This document shows, one piece after another, positions 33,728-41,658 of a stretch of 62,568 nt of DNA. The number at the start of each line of letters is the position of its first letter. The first letter of the stretch is position 1. Under the pieces are notes generated by a model. The model was not told the DNA's origin and did no database searches. It worked only from the letters and a program-made list of their open reading frames with translations. The stretch is from 4484-232 sp964486555. GTDB lineage: Bacteria; Thermotogota; Thermotogae; Thermotogales; Thermotogaceae. The stretch lies in the NCBI GenBank assembly GCA_964486555.1, contig CAZANP010000003.1, forward strand, positions 1-62,568, in the 5' to 3' direction. The translations under genes and the position numbers were made by a program.

Positions 33728-34596
33728 CTTTTCACCTCCCAGGGTTGCAGATTGTAATGGATACGACTGGGCCTTTCGGTGTAGAATGGGCGAGTACAAT
33801 GGGGACATCCTCCTGGTAGGAAAGCAGAAGGAGGAACTGGAACATCTGTTCCAAAATCTTCGATGTTTCCGTTTTCGTTGAATCTCATGTCCTCGTATCT
33901 TACGATCCCTTTGTATATATAGTATCTTGCCATCTGGATCCTCCTATACTTCGAGACCGATGGGGGAGGGTGATTCCAAAGTTTCGTTCCTTCCACTGGT
34001 GTGAAAGCAAAAAGCGCCGTTAAAACCCCTAAATCCTTCATCGTTTGTAGTATTTTCACTAGGTCTTCTTCACTCTCTCCCAGCCCAACTATCAAATGAG
34101 TTGTTATCCTTCCTGGGAATCTTTCAGCAGCCTGCTCAATCAATTTTAAAAACCTTCTCAGATCTCCTCCTCTTATCTTCCGAAAAAGAGATTCATTTGC
34201 AACATCTATGGGAATCCCAACCCTATCGGCTCCTCTCTCAAAATACTCGGATACTTCATCTAAACTCATCGGGCGGGTGGATACGGAAAGAGGTTTCCTG
34301 ACAAAGTCAACGATCTTCAAGACATCATCATGGCTACCTGGGTAGTTTACAACTTGAAGACACACCCTTTTGATCCCTTCTGATTCGTTTATTAATTCAA
34401 GGATGGATGAATCCACTTCTTTCCATATGACCCTTGAAAGCAGGGAGGAAGATGCACGGGAGGATCTTGCGTGAGAACAATAATGACAGTCGTATATACA
34501 TGTCCCATCGAGCATCAAATAAGCTGTCTCCATTTCGATCTTTACTTTACTCATCCCTAGGATGGAGAGAGTTCCCACAGATGCCCTTAATTTCAC
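33724..34596 (-). CDS. radical SAM protein, unassigned
   Basis: About 290 residues with a radical SAM 4Fe-4S motif CIYDCHYC near residue 33, followed by a BioB/lipoyl-synthase-like barrel (NYPGSHDDVLKIVDF, GIPIDVANESLFRKIRGGD, HLIVGLGESEEDLV). The C-terminus adds a GGCPHCTRPF CxxC pair, a possible second metal site. GTG 34596 has GAGGTG 7 bases before it but gives a 50-base overlap with the pilin-like gene; ATG 34554 is the alternative, with a poor ribosome site. It directly precedes rnfC, overlapping by 4 bases; the substrate is unknown. Confidence 0.82.
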   Translation of the reverse strand: MKLRASVGTLSILGMSKVKIEMETAYLMLDGTCIYDCHYCSHARSSRASSSLLSRVIWKEVDSSILELINESEGIKRVCLQVVNYPGSHDDVLKIVDFVRKPLSVSTRPMSLDEVSEYFERGADRVGIPIDVANESLFRKIRGGDLRRFLKLIEQAAERFPGRITTHLIVGLGESEEDLVKILQTMKDLGVLTALFAFTPVEGTKLWNHPPPSVSKYRRIQMARYYIYKGIVRYEDMRFNENGNIEDFGTDVPVPPSAFLPGGCPHCTRPFYTERPSRIHYNLQPWEVKR

Positions 34597-34888
34597 CGTA
34601 TAACACCTCGTATACTCTCTCGTATTTTCTATCTTCCCTTGTCAACACAACTGTCAGTGTCCTTCCCTCACTGATGATATCCACTCCAAAACCATTATAT
34701 TCCTTTGGAATATATATGTTATATACGTATCTGTAAAAGATTGTATCGAAAGTTCTATTGGCTACCTCTTTCTCCTCATAAAAACGAATGATGTTAAAAG
34801 ACTTCGTGATGAAGTCCGCTACCATGAAGAACGCCAAAGAAATCAAGAAGATCGCGATCAAAGCTTCCAAGAATATACTGCCTTTCAT
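34547..34888 (-). CDS. type IV pilin-like (pseudopilin) protein
   Basis: A 113-residue protein with a class III prepilin signal: Met-Lys-Gly, then SIFLE with Glu at mature position 5, then a hydrophobic helix (ALIAIFLISLAFFMVADF). This is the mark of pilins and pseudopilins processed by a prepilin peptidase. The rest is a small globular part (VDIISEGRTLTVVLTRED). ATG 34888 overlaps the upstream stop by ATGA; the longer open frame upstream is noise. dprA is in the same run, so a role in DNA uptake is possible but unproven. Confidence 0.7.
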   Translation of the reverse strand: MKGSIFLEALIAIFLISLAFFMVADFITKSFNIIRFYEEKEVANRTFDTIFYRYVYNIYIPKEYNGFGVDIISEGRTLTVVLTREDRKYERVYEVLYGEIKGICGNSLHPRDE

Positions 34889-35940
34889 CCAAAGAACAGA
34901 TAAGATATTATCAGGAAAACCCCTATGAAAAGAAGCGTTAAAAGAAAAGCTATGAGAAAATCCATTTTTGAGCTCTTTACAATTGGAGGAGGTTCCGACA
35001 ACTCTTTCAATTTTTTCAAATTCACTGTCTCTTTCTCCGTTTCTTCCAGAATCTCTCCTATCTTTCCCAACCATTCCTCCTCACTCTCACCGGCGATTTT
35101 GGTTTTGTACTTCTTCTCACTACTCAGTATCTTCAGAGATTTCGGTATCAACGCCTTCCCAAGAACGCCGTTTCCAAAATCGACTTTTATGAGGTAATGA
35201 TACCCTCCTTTCTTGCTCCTCACGAGCTCCTTTGAAACCAAAGTGCCTGGAAACGGTATGTTGCTTGTTTTCCCCTCGAACCTATCTGGAAAATCGTTCA
35301 AGAGTTTTTTCTTATTCTCCTCACTCCCCAGGTTCAAAACGACGAAGTATATGCTATCTCCAACATCGAATTCATCCAGAGATTTTCCATCTATCGGGTC
35401 TATTACGGGGAATATCTCAGGGAGATCCTTCACATCAGGTCTTTGGAAGACGTTCAAGATGAGCTCGTCATCTAACTCACTTATTTGAGATTGAAAACTA
35501 CTAACAGAGAATTCTTCAAGTGATATGGCTGTGGCTTCAACATCTACCTCGATTTTGGAAGACCAACCACTGAGAAGTTCCGTCAAAATCACCTTCACAA
35601 CATCTATATCGCTCTCTTTAACCGCTGTCCCGAGTTCCGCTCCTAAAAGCCTCCCCGATTTTCTGGATATCTGGCTCTGGAAATAATTCAGAAATTCCTT
35701 TGTTAGAGAGGAAGCTTCTCCTGCCTCTCTCTCAACTCTTTTCTTCAATCTTTTGAAGTTCTCAACGAAGGTGTTGTAATCATCCTTCAAACTCACCATG
35801 TTGAGCATCCTAGAATATCTACTGGGGACGACCACGAAATCGTAGTCGGGAAGCTCTCCTATTTTCCCAAGCATGTAACCTAAAATTTCCTCTGCAGTCA
35901 ATTTAGAAGACGCTCTAAGTTTTATGAAGTAAAGTTCCAA
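34885..35940 (-). CDS. tail-anchored protein of unknown function
   Basis: A 351-residue protein I do not recognise. It is mostly soluble with an early helical region (DDYNTFVENFKRLKKRVERE), a middle part with IDPIDGKSLDEFDVGDSIYFVVL and a beta-rich region around residue 240, and ends in one membrane helix (FLIAFLLTLLFIGVFLIISY) six residues from the C-terminus, so it is probably anchored with the bulk in the cytoplasm. It is followed by the pilin-like gene with a 4-base overlap and preceded by glgC. No function should be assumed. Confidence 0.75.
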   Translation of the reverse strand: MELYFIKLRASSKLTAEEILGYMLGKIGELPDYDFVVVPSRYSRMLNMVSLKDDYNTFVENFKRLKKRVEREAGEASSLTKEFLNYFQSQISRKSGRLLGAELGTAVKESDIDVVKVILTELLSGWSSKIEVDVEATAISLEEFSVSSFQSQISELDDELILNVFQRPDVKDLPEIFPVIDPIDGKSLDEFDVGDSIYFVVLNLGSEENKKKLLNDFPDRFEGKTSNIPFPGTLVSKELVRSKKGGYHYLIKVDFGNGVLGKALIPKSLKILSSEKKYKTKIAGESEEEWLGKIGEILEETEKETVNLKKLKELSEPPPIVKSSKMDFLIAFLLTLLFIGVFLIISYLFFG

Positions 35941-35945
35941 CCCTA

Positions 35946-37214
35946 TTACCTCCTATGGAAGATGTACCCACCTGATTCCAAGGTGCGAGATTCAAAGTCA
36001 TTGGGATCAACGTCAACTCCTATGACACAATTCTTCCCTATGGTGACGTCGTCTGGTATAACCGAGTCCATCCCAACAACCGTTATGAGTCCCGAATACA
36101 CCTTTGGGTCGTACTCGTTCTTCTTATCCTCTCCCACACCTATTCTAACGTTCTTCCCTATAATCACGTTCTCAGCCACAACCACATTCTCAAGGGAACA
36201 ATTCCTTCCTATGAAGGTTCTGGTCATTACGATTGAGTTGACGATATGTGATCCTTCCTCCACGATGACTCCCTGAAATAGAACGGAATTTTCCACTTTA
36301 CCGTAAACTTCACACCCTTCACTTATTATGGAGTTCATGACCTCAGCCGTTGGTGAAACGTAGGAAGGAGGCATTTCCTCAGTGTGGGTGAAGAATTTCC
36401 AGTTTGGATCGTGAAGATTCAGAGGAGGTAGTGGTGATGTGAGTTCTAAGTTCGATTCCCAGTAAGACTTTATGGTTCCAACATCTTTCCAATAACCCTC
36501 GAATTTGAAGGCGTAAAGTTTCCCCAAATTCTCCCTGACGATTCTGGGAATGATATCCTTCCCGAAGTCATGAGAACTTTCCTCGTTCCTCTCATCCTCT
36601 TCCAATATTTTTTTCAGAAAATCGTAATTGAAAATGTATATCCCCAATGACGCCAGATTCGATCTTGGTTTTTCTGGTTTTTCCTGAAATTCCACAATTC
36701 TTCCATCCAGATCCGTAACCATTATTCCGAATCTACTGGCTTCCTCAAGCGGCACTTCCATGCAGGCTATCGTTCCATCAGCCCCTTTCAAGATGTGAAA
36801 ATCCAGAAGATCGTTGTAATCCATGGCATAGACATGGTCTCCGGAGAGTATCAGAACGTAGTCTGCTCCGCTTTCCTCTATGAATTCCAGATTCTGATAA
36901 ACGGCGTTCGCTGTGCCCTTATACCATTCCGACTCTTCGCTTCCAACATAAGGAGGAAGAATGGTAACCCCTCCATCTTTTCTGTCAAGATCCCATGGTT
37001 TCCCTATACCGATATGCTTTGTTAGAACGTGAGGTTTGTATTGCGTGAGGACGCCTATTTTGTATATACCAGAATTTACACAATTACTCAAGGTGAAATC
37101 TATCAACCTGTATTTACCGCCAAATGGTACAGCCGGTTTTGCTATCTTCTCCGTCAAAACACCAAGTCTTGTTCCCTGTCCACCTGCAAGGATCATGGCC
37201 GTTACTTTTCTCAT
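35946..37214 (-). CDS. glgC: glucose-1-phosphate adenylyltransferase, catalytic subunit
   Basis: A 422-residue enzyme making ADP-glucose for glycogen. The nucleotide loop GGQGTRLGVLTEKIAKPAVPF keeps the catalytic Arg and Lys; ILSGDHVYAMDY holds the metal Asp, and FQEKPEKP and YWKDVGTI bind the sugar phosphate. The C-terminal part is a left-handed beta-helix. It follows glgD by 9 bases, the arrangement expected for a GlgC/GlgD heterotetramer. Confidence 0.95.
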   Translation of the reverse strand: MRKVTAMILAGGQGTRLGVLTEKIAKPAVPFGGKYRLIDFTLSNCVNSGIYKIGVLTQYKPHVLTKHIGIGKPWDLDRKDGGVTILPPYVGSEESEWYKGTANAVYQNLEFIEESGADYVLILSGDHVYAMDYNDLLDFHILKGADGTIACMEVPLEEASRFGIMVTDLDGRIVEFQEKPEKPRSNLASLGIYIFNYDFLKKILEEDERNEESSHDFGKDIIPRIVRENLGKLYAFKFEGYWKDVGTIKSYWESNLELTSPLPPLNLHDPNWKFFTHTEEMPPSYVSPTAEVMNSIISEGCEVYGKVENSVLFQGVIVEEGSHIVNSIVMTRTFIGRNCSLENVVVAENVIIGKNVRIGVGEDKKNEYDPKVYSGLITVVGMDSVIPDDVTIGKNCVIGVDVDPNDFESRTLESGGYIFHRR

Positions 37215-37223
37215 AAGATCACC

Positions 37224-38336
37224 TCACACGACACTCCTTTTCTCCAAAACAAGGATCTCCTTTTCCCCTATGACTTCTCTTCCCTCCCTGACCACTACCT
37301 CTTTATCCAAGATAGCGTTTTTGACGACCGCTCCTTCTTCTATAACCGATCCTTGCATTATAACAGAGTTTTCAACGATCGCTCCGGCTTTTATCCTGAC
37401 ATTCCTGAAGATGACAGAATTCCTCACGCTTCCCGCTATTATACATCCATCAGAAATCAAGGAGTTGGACACCGTAGCGGTCCCTGTCAGTTTAGGAGGA
37501 GAGAGATCCTTTAATTTGGTGAAAACCTTACCTCTTTCATAAAAAAGTTCTCTTCTGACTTCTTGCTTCAATATGTCCATGTTTATCCTGTAATACTCAT
37601 CTATACCCTTCTTCACATTTCTCCAATAACCATCGAATACGTATGCATAGACTTTCAATCTATCCAAATTGGGAAGGATTACATCTAACAGTAAATCATA
37701 CCCTTTTTGAGGAACACTGGCGTAAAGAAGATCCATGAGGAGGTATTTGTTGATGAAATAGATACCCAGAAAAGCAAGATCTCCTTTTGGTTTTTCGGGT
37801 TTTTCCTCTATTTCCAGAATCCTCATATTTCCATTCACAGTCACTATACCGTACTTCGTCAAATCGTATGACTCATCCAACTTTTTCACGATGAGGGTGA
37901 TGTCCGCACCTTTTTTGAAGTGATACTGGTATAGATCAGTGAAATCTATCTTGTATATGTGATCACCAGATCCTATGAGGACGAAATCTTCCTCTCCCCT
38001 TCTGAGAAGCGTCATGTTCTGATATATAGCGTCTGCGGTACCTCTATACCAAAATTCCCCTTGAGAGCTAACATATGGCTGGAGTATGAACAACCCTCCA
38101 TGTTTCCTATCAAGGTCCCATTCCTTACCGGATCCCAGGTGGTCCATAAGACTCCTTGGGTTGTACTGTGTTAGAACTCCCACTTTGTATATTCCGGAAT
38201 TCACCATGTTACTCAAGGTGAAATCTATCGCTCTATACTTCCCGAAAATGGGAATCGCTGCACTGGCTCGTACCTTGGTTAATGGCCAAAGGGCTTCCCC
38301 TCTTCCACCCGCTAGGATCAGCCCCAGAACTTTCAC
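37224..38336 (-). CDS. glgD: glucose-1-phosphate adenylyltransferase, regulatory-type subunit
   Basis: A 370-residue GlgC paralogue. In the nucleotide loop the sequence is GGRGEALWPLTKVRASAAIP: the GTRL Arg and the AKP Lys of GlgC are replaced by Ala and Ser, so it is unlikely to be catalytic on its own. IGSGDHIYKIDF and EEKPEKP are retained. In Firmicutes, GlgD modulates GlgC in a mixed complex; the same is likely here. Two GlgC-like genes in tandem therefore have different jobs, not redundancy. Confidence 0.93.
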   Translation of the reverse strand: MKVLGLILAGGRGEALWPLTKVRASAAIPIFGKYRAIDFTLSNMVNSGIYKVGVLTQYNPRSLMDHLGSGKEWDLDRKHGGLFILQPYVSSQGEFWYRGTADAIYQNMTLLRRGEEDFVLIGSGDHIYKIDFTDLYQYHFKKGADITLIVKKLDESYDLTKYGIVTVNGNMRILEIEEKPEKPKGDLAFLGIYFINKYLLMDLLYASVPQKGYDLLLDVILPNLDRLKVYAYVFDGYWRNVKKGIDEYYRINMDILKQEVRRELFYERGKVFTKLKDLSPPKLTGTATVSNSLISDGCIIAGSVRNSVIFRNVRIKAGAIVENSVIMQGSVIEEGAVVKNAILDKEVVVREGREVIGEKEILVLEKRSVV

Positions 38337-38341
38337 TCACA

Positions 38342-39487
38342 TCACCACCTTTCATATCTTGCCCACACACACTTAAGGTACAGGGACTCTGGTATCTGAG
38401 CTATCCAGGGATGATCCACATCTTGAAAAGTGATTTTCTCTACCCTCCAGATCCTTCCCTTGCCTTCCACTCCTTTCCTAATAGATTCTATCATCAAGTT
38501 GATATCCATTTGGTAAGCGCACGAGCAAAGTACCATCATCCCACCTTCCTCTAGATGCTCGGATATGGCGCTTACCAGTTTTTTAAAATAATCAATCCCC
38601 CTTTTCCTCTCTTCCTTTCTTTTTATGAAAGACGGAGGATCTGCAACTACGACATCGAAACGATCGTTGCAATTTTCTAAAAACTCGAAGACATCTGCTT
38701 TCTCGAAAGAAACTTCCAAGGAATTTCTTCTGGCATTTTCTCTTGCTGTATCTACCGCGTCTTGAGATACATCCACTCCTATAACTTCAAAACCTGACTT
38801 CGCTAAATTCAAAGAAAAGCCCCCCGTGTAGCAGAAGAGGTCAAGAGCTTTCTTACCATCAGTATTCCTCACTAGAAATCTGTTCATCCTTTGATCCAGG
38901 AAAAAACCTGTCTTTTGACCTCTTTTAACGTCGACAACGTACTCTATATTGTGCTCTGTCAGGATCAATCGCTCAGGAGTCCTTCCATAAAGAGGACCAT
39001 TTTTCCTTTCAAGATCTTCATCAGATCTTGTTTCAAAATCACTTCTCTCATATATGAATGACGGTGAGAAATTCTCAACGAGTACCTTTTTGATCAAATC
39101 CTTCATTAATTCCATTCCCTTGCATCTCACCTGGATTACGAACCCATCACCGTATCTATCGATTATCAATCCTGGAAGACCATCCGCTTCACCGTGTACA
39201 ACGCGATAGAAAGGCGCGGAAAATTTCCTTTTTTCAAAAGCTCGTAATATCCTTTGATTGAATACATGTTCTATATGCTCATCATTTCTTGTGATCATCC
39301 TAACAGCTATACGAGCATTCGGATTGAAAAAACCTTTCCCAAGGAACTCTTTATCATGAGAAAATACACTGGCTATATCTCCCGATTTCCCATCCCCCAC
39401 GAAACCTTCCAATTCGTCTTTGAAGATCCATGGATAATTGTTCTTCACCTTTCTCTCCTTTCCTTTTTTCAAAAAAACGACCCACAT
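38342..39487 (-). CDS. RlmI-like rRNA cytosine methyltransferase (PUA plus SAM domain)
   Basis: A 381-residue enzyme of the RlmI/RlmK class, which makes 5-methylcytosine in 23S rRNA. The N-terminal PUA domain (KKGKERKVKNNYPWIFKDEL) is followed by a SAM domain with TGFFLDQRMNR, LDLFCYTGGFSLNLAK (near residue 215), and VVADPPSFIKR (motif IV). A catalytic Cys lies in LCSCAYQM near the C-terminus. It is upstream of glgD in the same direction, 5 bases apart. Confidence 0.9.
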   Translation of the reverse strand: MWVVFLKKGKERKVKNNYPWIFKDELEGFVGDGKSGDIASVFSHDKEFLGKGFFNPNARIAVRMITRNDEHIEHVFNQRILRAFEKRKFSAPFYRVVHGEADGLPGLIIDRYGDGFVIQVRCKGMELMKDLIKKVLVENFSPSFIYERSDFETRSDEDLERKNGPLYGRTPERLILTEHNIEYVVDVKRGQKTGFFLDQRMNRFLVRNTDGKKALDLFCYTGGFSLNLAKSGFEVIGVDVSQDAVDTARENARRNSLEVSFEKADVFEFLENCNDRFDVVVADPPSFIKRKEERKRGIDYFKKLVSAISEHLEEGGMMVLCSCAYQMDINLMIESIRKGVEGKGRIWRVEKITFQDVDHPWIAQIPESLYLKCVWARYERW

Positions 39488-39491
39488 GCTC

Positions 39492-40103
39492 TCACCAGCT
39501 CAGGACTACGTACTTTTTGAACAATCCTTTCAAAACCTCCATCACCTCTTTCATTTCATCTCCAGGGTAATTTCTGAAAACTCCTAGAATATCTAAACCC
39601 AGATCTGTGAGTGATCTCAAAATATGATATCCTCTGAAGGGATTACCGATGTATTCCAATTGCACAGCGATTTTATCATACAATGAGAGACACTTCATAT
39701 CCTCCAGAAGTGGATACCTTTCACCATTGCAAATAACAGCCCCTTCATCCACGATTCCTCCATCGATCTCTTCGGGAGTAAAAATCTTTGGAAAGAGCTT
39801 TTCAATTGGAAAATCGTTCATCTTAGAGAAGAGCTCCACCATCGCTATCGTTATGGCAAAGATAACTTTGGGGTGATTTGGAAAAGACATTTCCAGTTTT
39901 TCTGGAAGGACGTATATATCCTGAATTGAAGCCTTTTCCACTTCTTTTCTGTATTCCTCAATAACTCCCATTATGACCTTGTAATTTTCGCCTCTTCTTC
40001 TCTCAGGTACAACACATCCCTTTCCTTCCAAACCATTCTCGATCACTTTCAACACAACGTACTCCACACCTTCTCTTTCCTCTATGTTGTACAGAAACCT
40101 CAT
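39492..40103 (-). CDS. hypothetical protein
   Basis: A 203-residue soluble protein I cannot place. It has no signal peptide or membrane helix; conserved-looking parts are a central LEMSFPNHPKVIFAITIAM and NGERYPLL, and a closing QLEYIGNPFRGYHILRSLTDLGLDILG. It starts at ATG 40103 after GGAGGTGTCGAA and is divergent from murE. Together with the RlmI-like gene it heads the run to the glg and rnf genes. Confidence 0.75.
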   Translation of the reverse strand: MRFLYNIEEREGVEYVVLKVIENGLEGKGCVVPERRRGENYKVIMGVIEEYRKEVEKASIQDIYVLPEKLEMSFPNHPKVIFAITIAMVELFSKMNDFPIEKLFPKIFTPEEIDGGIVDEGAVICNGERYPLLEDMKCLSLYDKIAVQLEYIGNPFRGYHILRSLTDLGLDILGVFRNYPGDEMKEVMEVLKGLFKKYVVLSW

Positions 40104-40131
40104 TTCGACACCTCCAAACTTTTAATATACT
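40104..40131 (+). promoter_or_regulatory. candidate promoter for the mur operon
   Basis: TTCGAC (40104-40109), a 16-base spacer, then TATACT (40126-40131), giving a predicted start near 40138. The -35 is weak, so confidence is low. On the minus strand the same region offers TAGTAT/TATATT as a -10 for the divergent gene. Confidence 0.35.
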
Positions 40132-40139
40132 ACCGCCAT

Positions 40140-40177
40140 CTGGAAAAAAGGAAAAACGGGTGCTAAAATTTTTCCAG
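40140..40177 (+). promoter_or_regulatory. inverted repeat in the murE leader
   Basis: CTGGAAAAA (40140-40148) pairs exactly with TTTTTCCAG (40169-40177) across a 20-base loop. It would be at the very 5' end of the mur mRNA and ends at the murE ribosome site (GGGGTGA), so folding could influence translation or mRNA stability. It could also act as a DNA operator. Confidence 0.4.
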
Positions 40178-40188
40178 GGGTGATCGAA

Positions 40189-41658
40189 GTGAAAATATCC
40201 GAAATACTGAAAGCGCTAGGAGACATAGTTCTGGATGCCCGGATGAATGGGGAAATGGATATAACGGATATAGAGACTCACTCCTCAAACATACGAGAAG
40301 GTTGTGTGTTCATCTGTAGAAAAGGTTACAGGTTCGACTCGCATGATATCGCAGAAGAGATCGTAGACCTGGGAGCCAAGCTCTTGATCGTCGAGAGAGA
40401 CTTGAAGGATATAGGTGTCCCTGTGATAAAAGTTGTTGATTCTAGGCTCGCTGAAGCTATTCTTGCTTCCGAATTCTATGGTCACCCCTACAGGTATCTC
40501 CTCACCTTTGCCATAACGGGAACGAATGGAAAGACAACGGCTGTTCACATGATACACCACATCCTGAAGAGCATGGGAAAGAAGGGAAGCTTGATAGGTA
40601 CTGTCATGAACGATGTTCTAGGGGAGATATCGTATCATGAAAATACAACGCCCAGTGCTTTGGAAATAGTCAGAGCTATGAAAAAAACCAAAGATGGGGA
40701 AGGGGAGTACTTCGTTCTGGAGGTTTCTTCCCATGCCATAAGTTTAAAGAGGGTCGAAGGATTGAGATTCGATTCTGTTGGCCTCACGAACATAACACGA
40801 GATCACCTTGATTTTCACAGGGACTTCAACGATTACATGAAGACGAAACTCAGGATATTTGAGTTTCTCAAGGAAACGGGAGTCGGTGTCATAAACGAAG
40901 AATACGCCGATATGGTTAAAAAAAGGATAAGAAAGGTGACGTATGGATTCAAGAAGAATTCCACATATTCTTTAGAAGATGTGAACACAACGAGGGAAGG
41001 AACGAGCTTCAAAGTTCAAACTCCCGAGGGTTTAAAAGAAGTAAGATTAAAGGTTTTGGGAGAATACAACGCATTGAACGCGGTCATGGTCCTGGCGATC
41101 CTTCATCAAACCGGTTTCGATATAGACGAAATAATATACCATATGGAAACTTTTCCTGGTGTCGATGGGAGATTTGAATTCATTGAGGAAGCTTCTAAAC
41201 TCGGTATCGATATCGTCGTCGATTTTGCCCACACTCCAGATGCCCTTGAGAAAGTCCTTAAGACCGCTAGAAGACTGGCGAAAGGAAGAATAATAATAGT
41301 GTTTGGAGCTGGAGGAAACAGTGACAGAGGAAAAAGGCCTATGATGGCAAAGATAGCATCAGAGCTTTCAGATGTCATGATAGTAACCACCGATGATCCA
41401 AGGGGGGAAGATCCCAAAGAGATATTCGATGATCTCGTCAAGGGTATCACTCCCGGCACCCCTTACCTGGTCCTTCCCGACAGAAGAGAAGCAATAGAAA
41501 CGGCCATAACTTTAGCCAATAGAGGTGACATGGTTATAGTGGCTGGTAGAGGTCACGAGCATTTCCAAGTTTTCAGCGATGATAAAAAGATACCTTTCAA
41601 GGATAAGGACGTGATACTCGAGATCATACGGGAGAAACTCAGGAGGAAGGGAAAATGA
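40189..41658 (+). CDS. murE: UDP-MurNAc-tripeptide synthetase
   Basis: About 489 residues, adding the third stem-peptide residue to UDP-MurNAc-L-Ala-D-Glu. The ATP loop is TGTNGKTTA; VSSHAISLKRV and NITRDHLDFH are typical. The residue-selecting motif reads DDPRGEDP, where mDAP enzymes have DNPR; T. maritima MurE, which I recall as adding L- and D-Lys, has DDPR too. I prefer GTG 40189 (GGGGTGA, 5-base spacing; KISEILKALG aligns with the T. maritima start) over GTG 40180. First of seven cotranscribed genes. Confidence 0.96.
   Translation: MKISEILKALGDIVLDARMNGEMDITDIETHSSNIREGCVFICRKGYRFDSHDIAEEIVDLGAKLLIVERDLKDIGVPVIKVVDSRLAEAILASEFYGHPYRYLLTFAITGTNGKTTAVHMIHHILKSMGKKGSLIGTVMNDVLGEISYHENTTPSALEIVRAMKKTKDGEGEYFVLEVSSHAISLKRVEGLRFDSVGLTNITRDHLDFHRDFNDYMKTKLRIFEFLKETGVGVINEEYADMVKKRIRKVTYGFKKNSTYSLEDVNTTREGTSFKVQTPEGLKEVRLKVLGEYNALNAVMVLAILHQTGFDIDEIIYHMETFPGVDGRFEFIEEASKLGIDIVVDFAHTPDALEKVLKTARRLAKGRIIIVFGAGGNSDRGKRPMMAKIASELSDVMIVTTDDPRGEDPKEIFDDLVKGITPGTPYLVLPDRREAIETAITLANRGDMVIVAGRGHEHFQVFSDDKKIPFKDKDVILEIIREKLRRKGK

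Noticed and set aside
35946..38336. glgC/glgD pair as a duplicated or decaying gene
   Set aside because: GlgD has lost the catalytic Arg and Lys in a pattern known for regulatory GlgD subunits and is full-length, so it is a functional partner and not a pseudogene.
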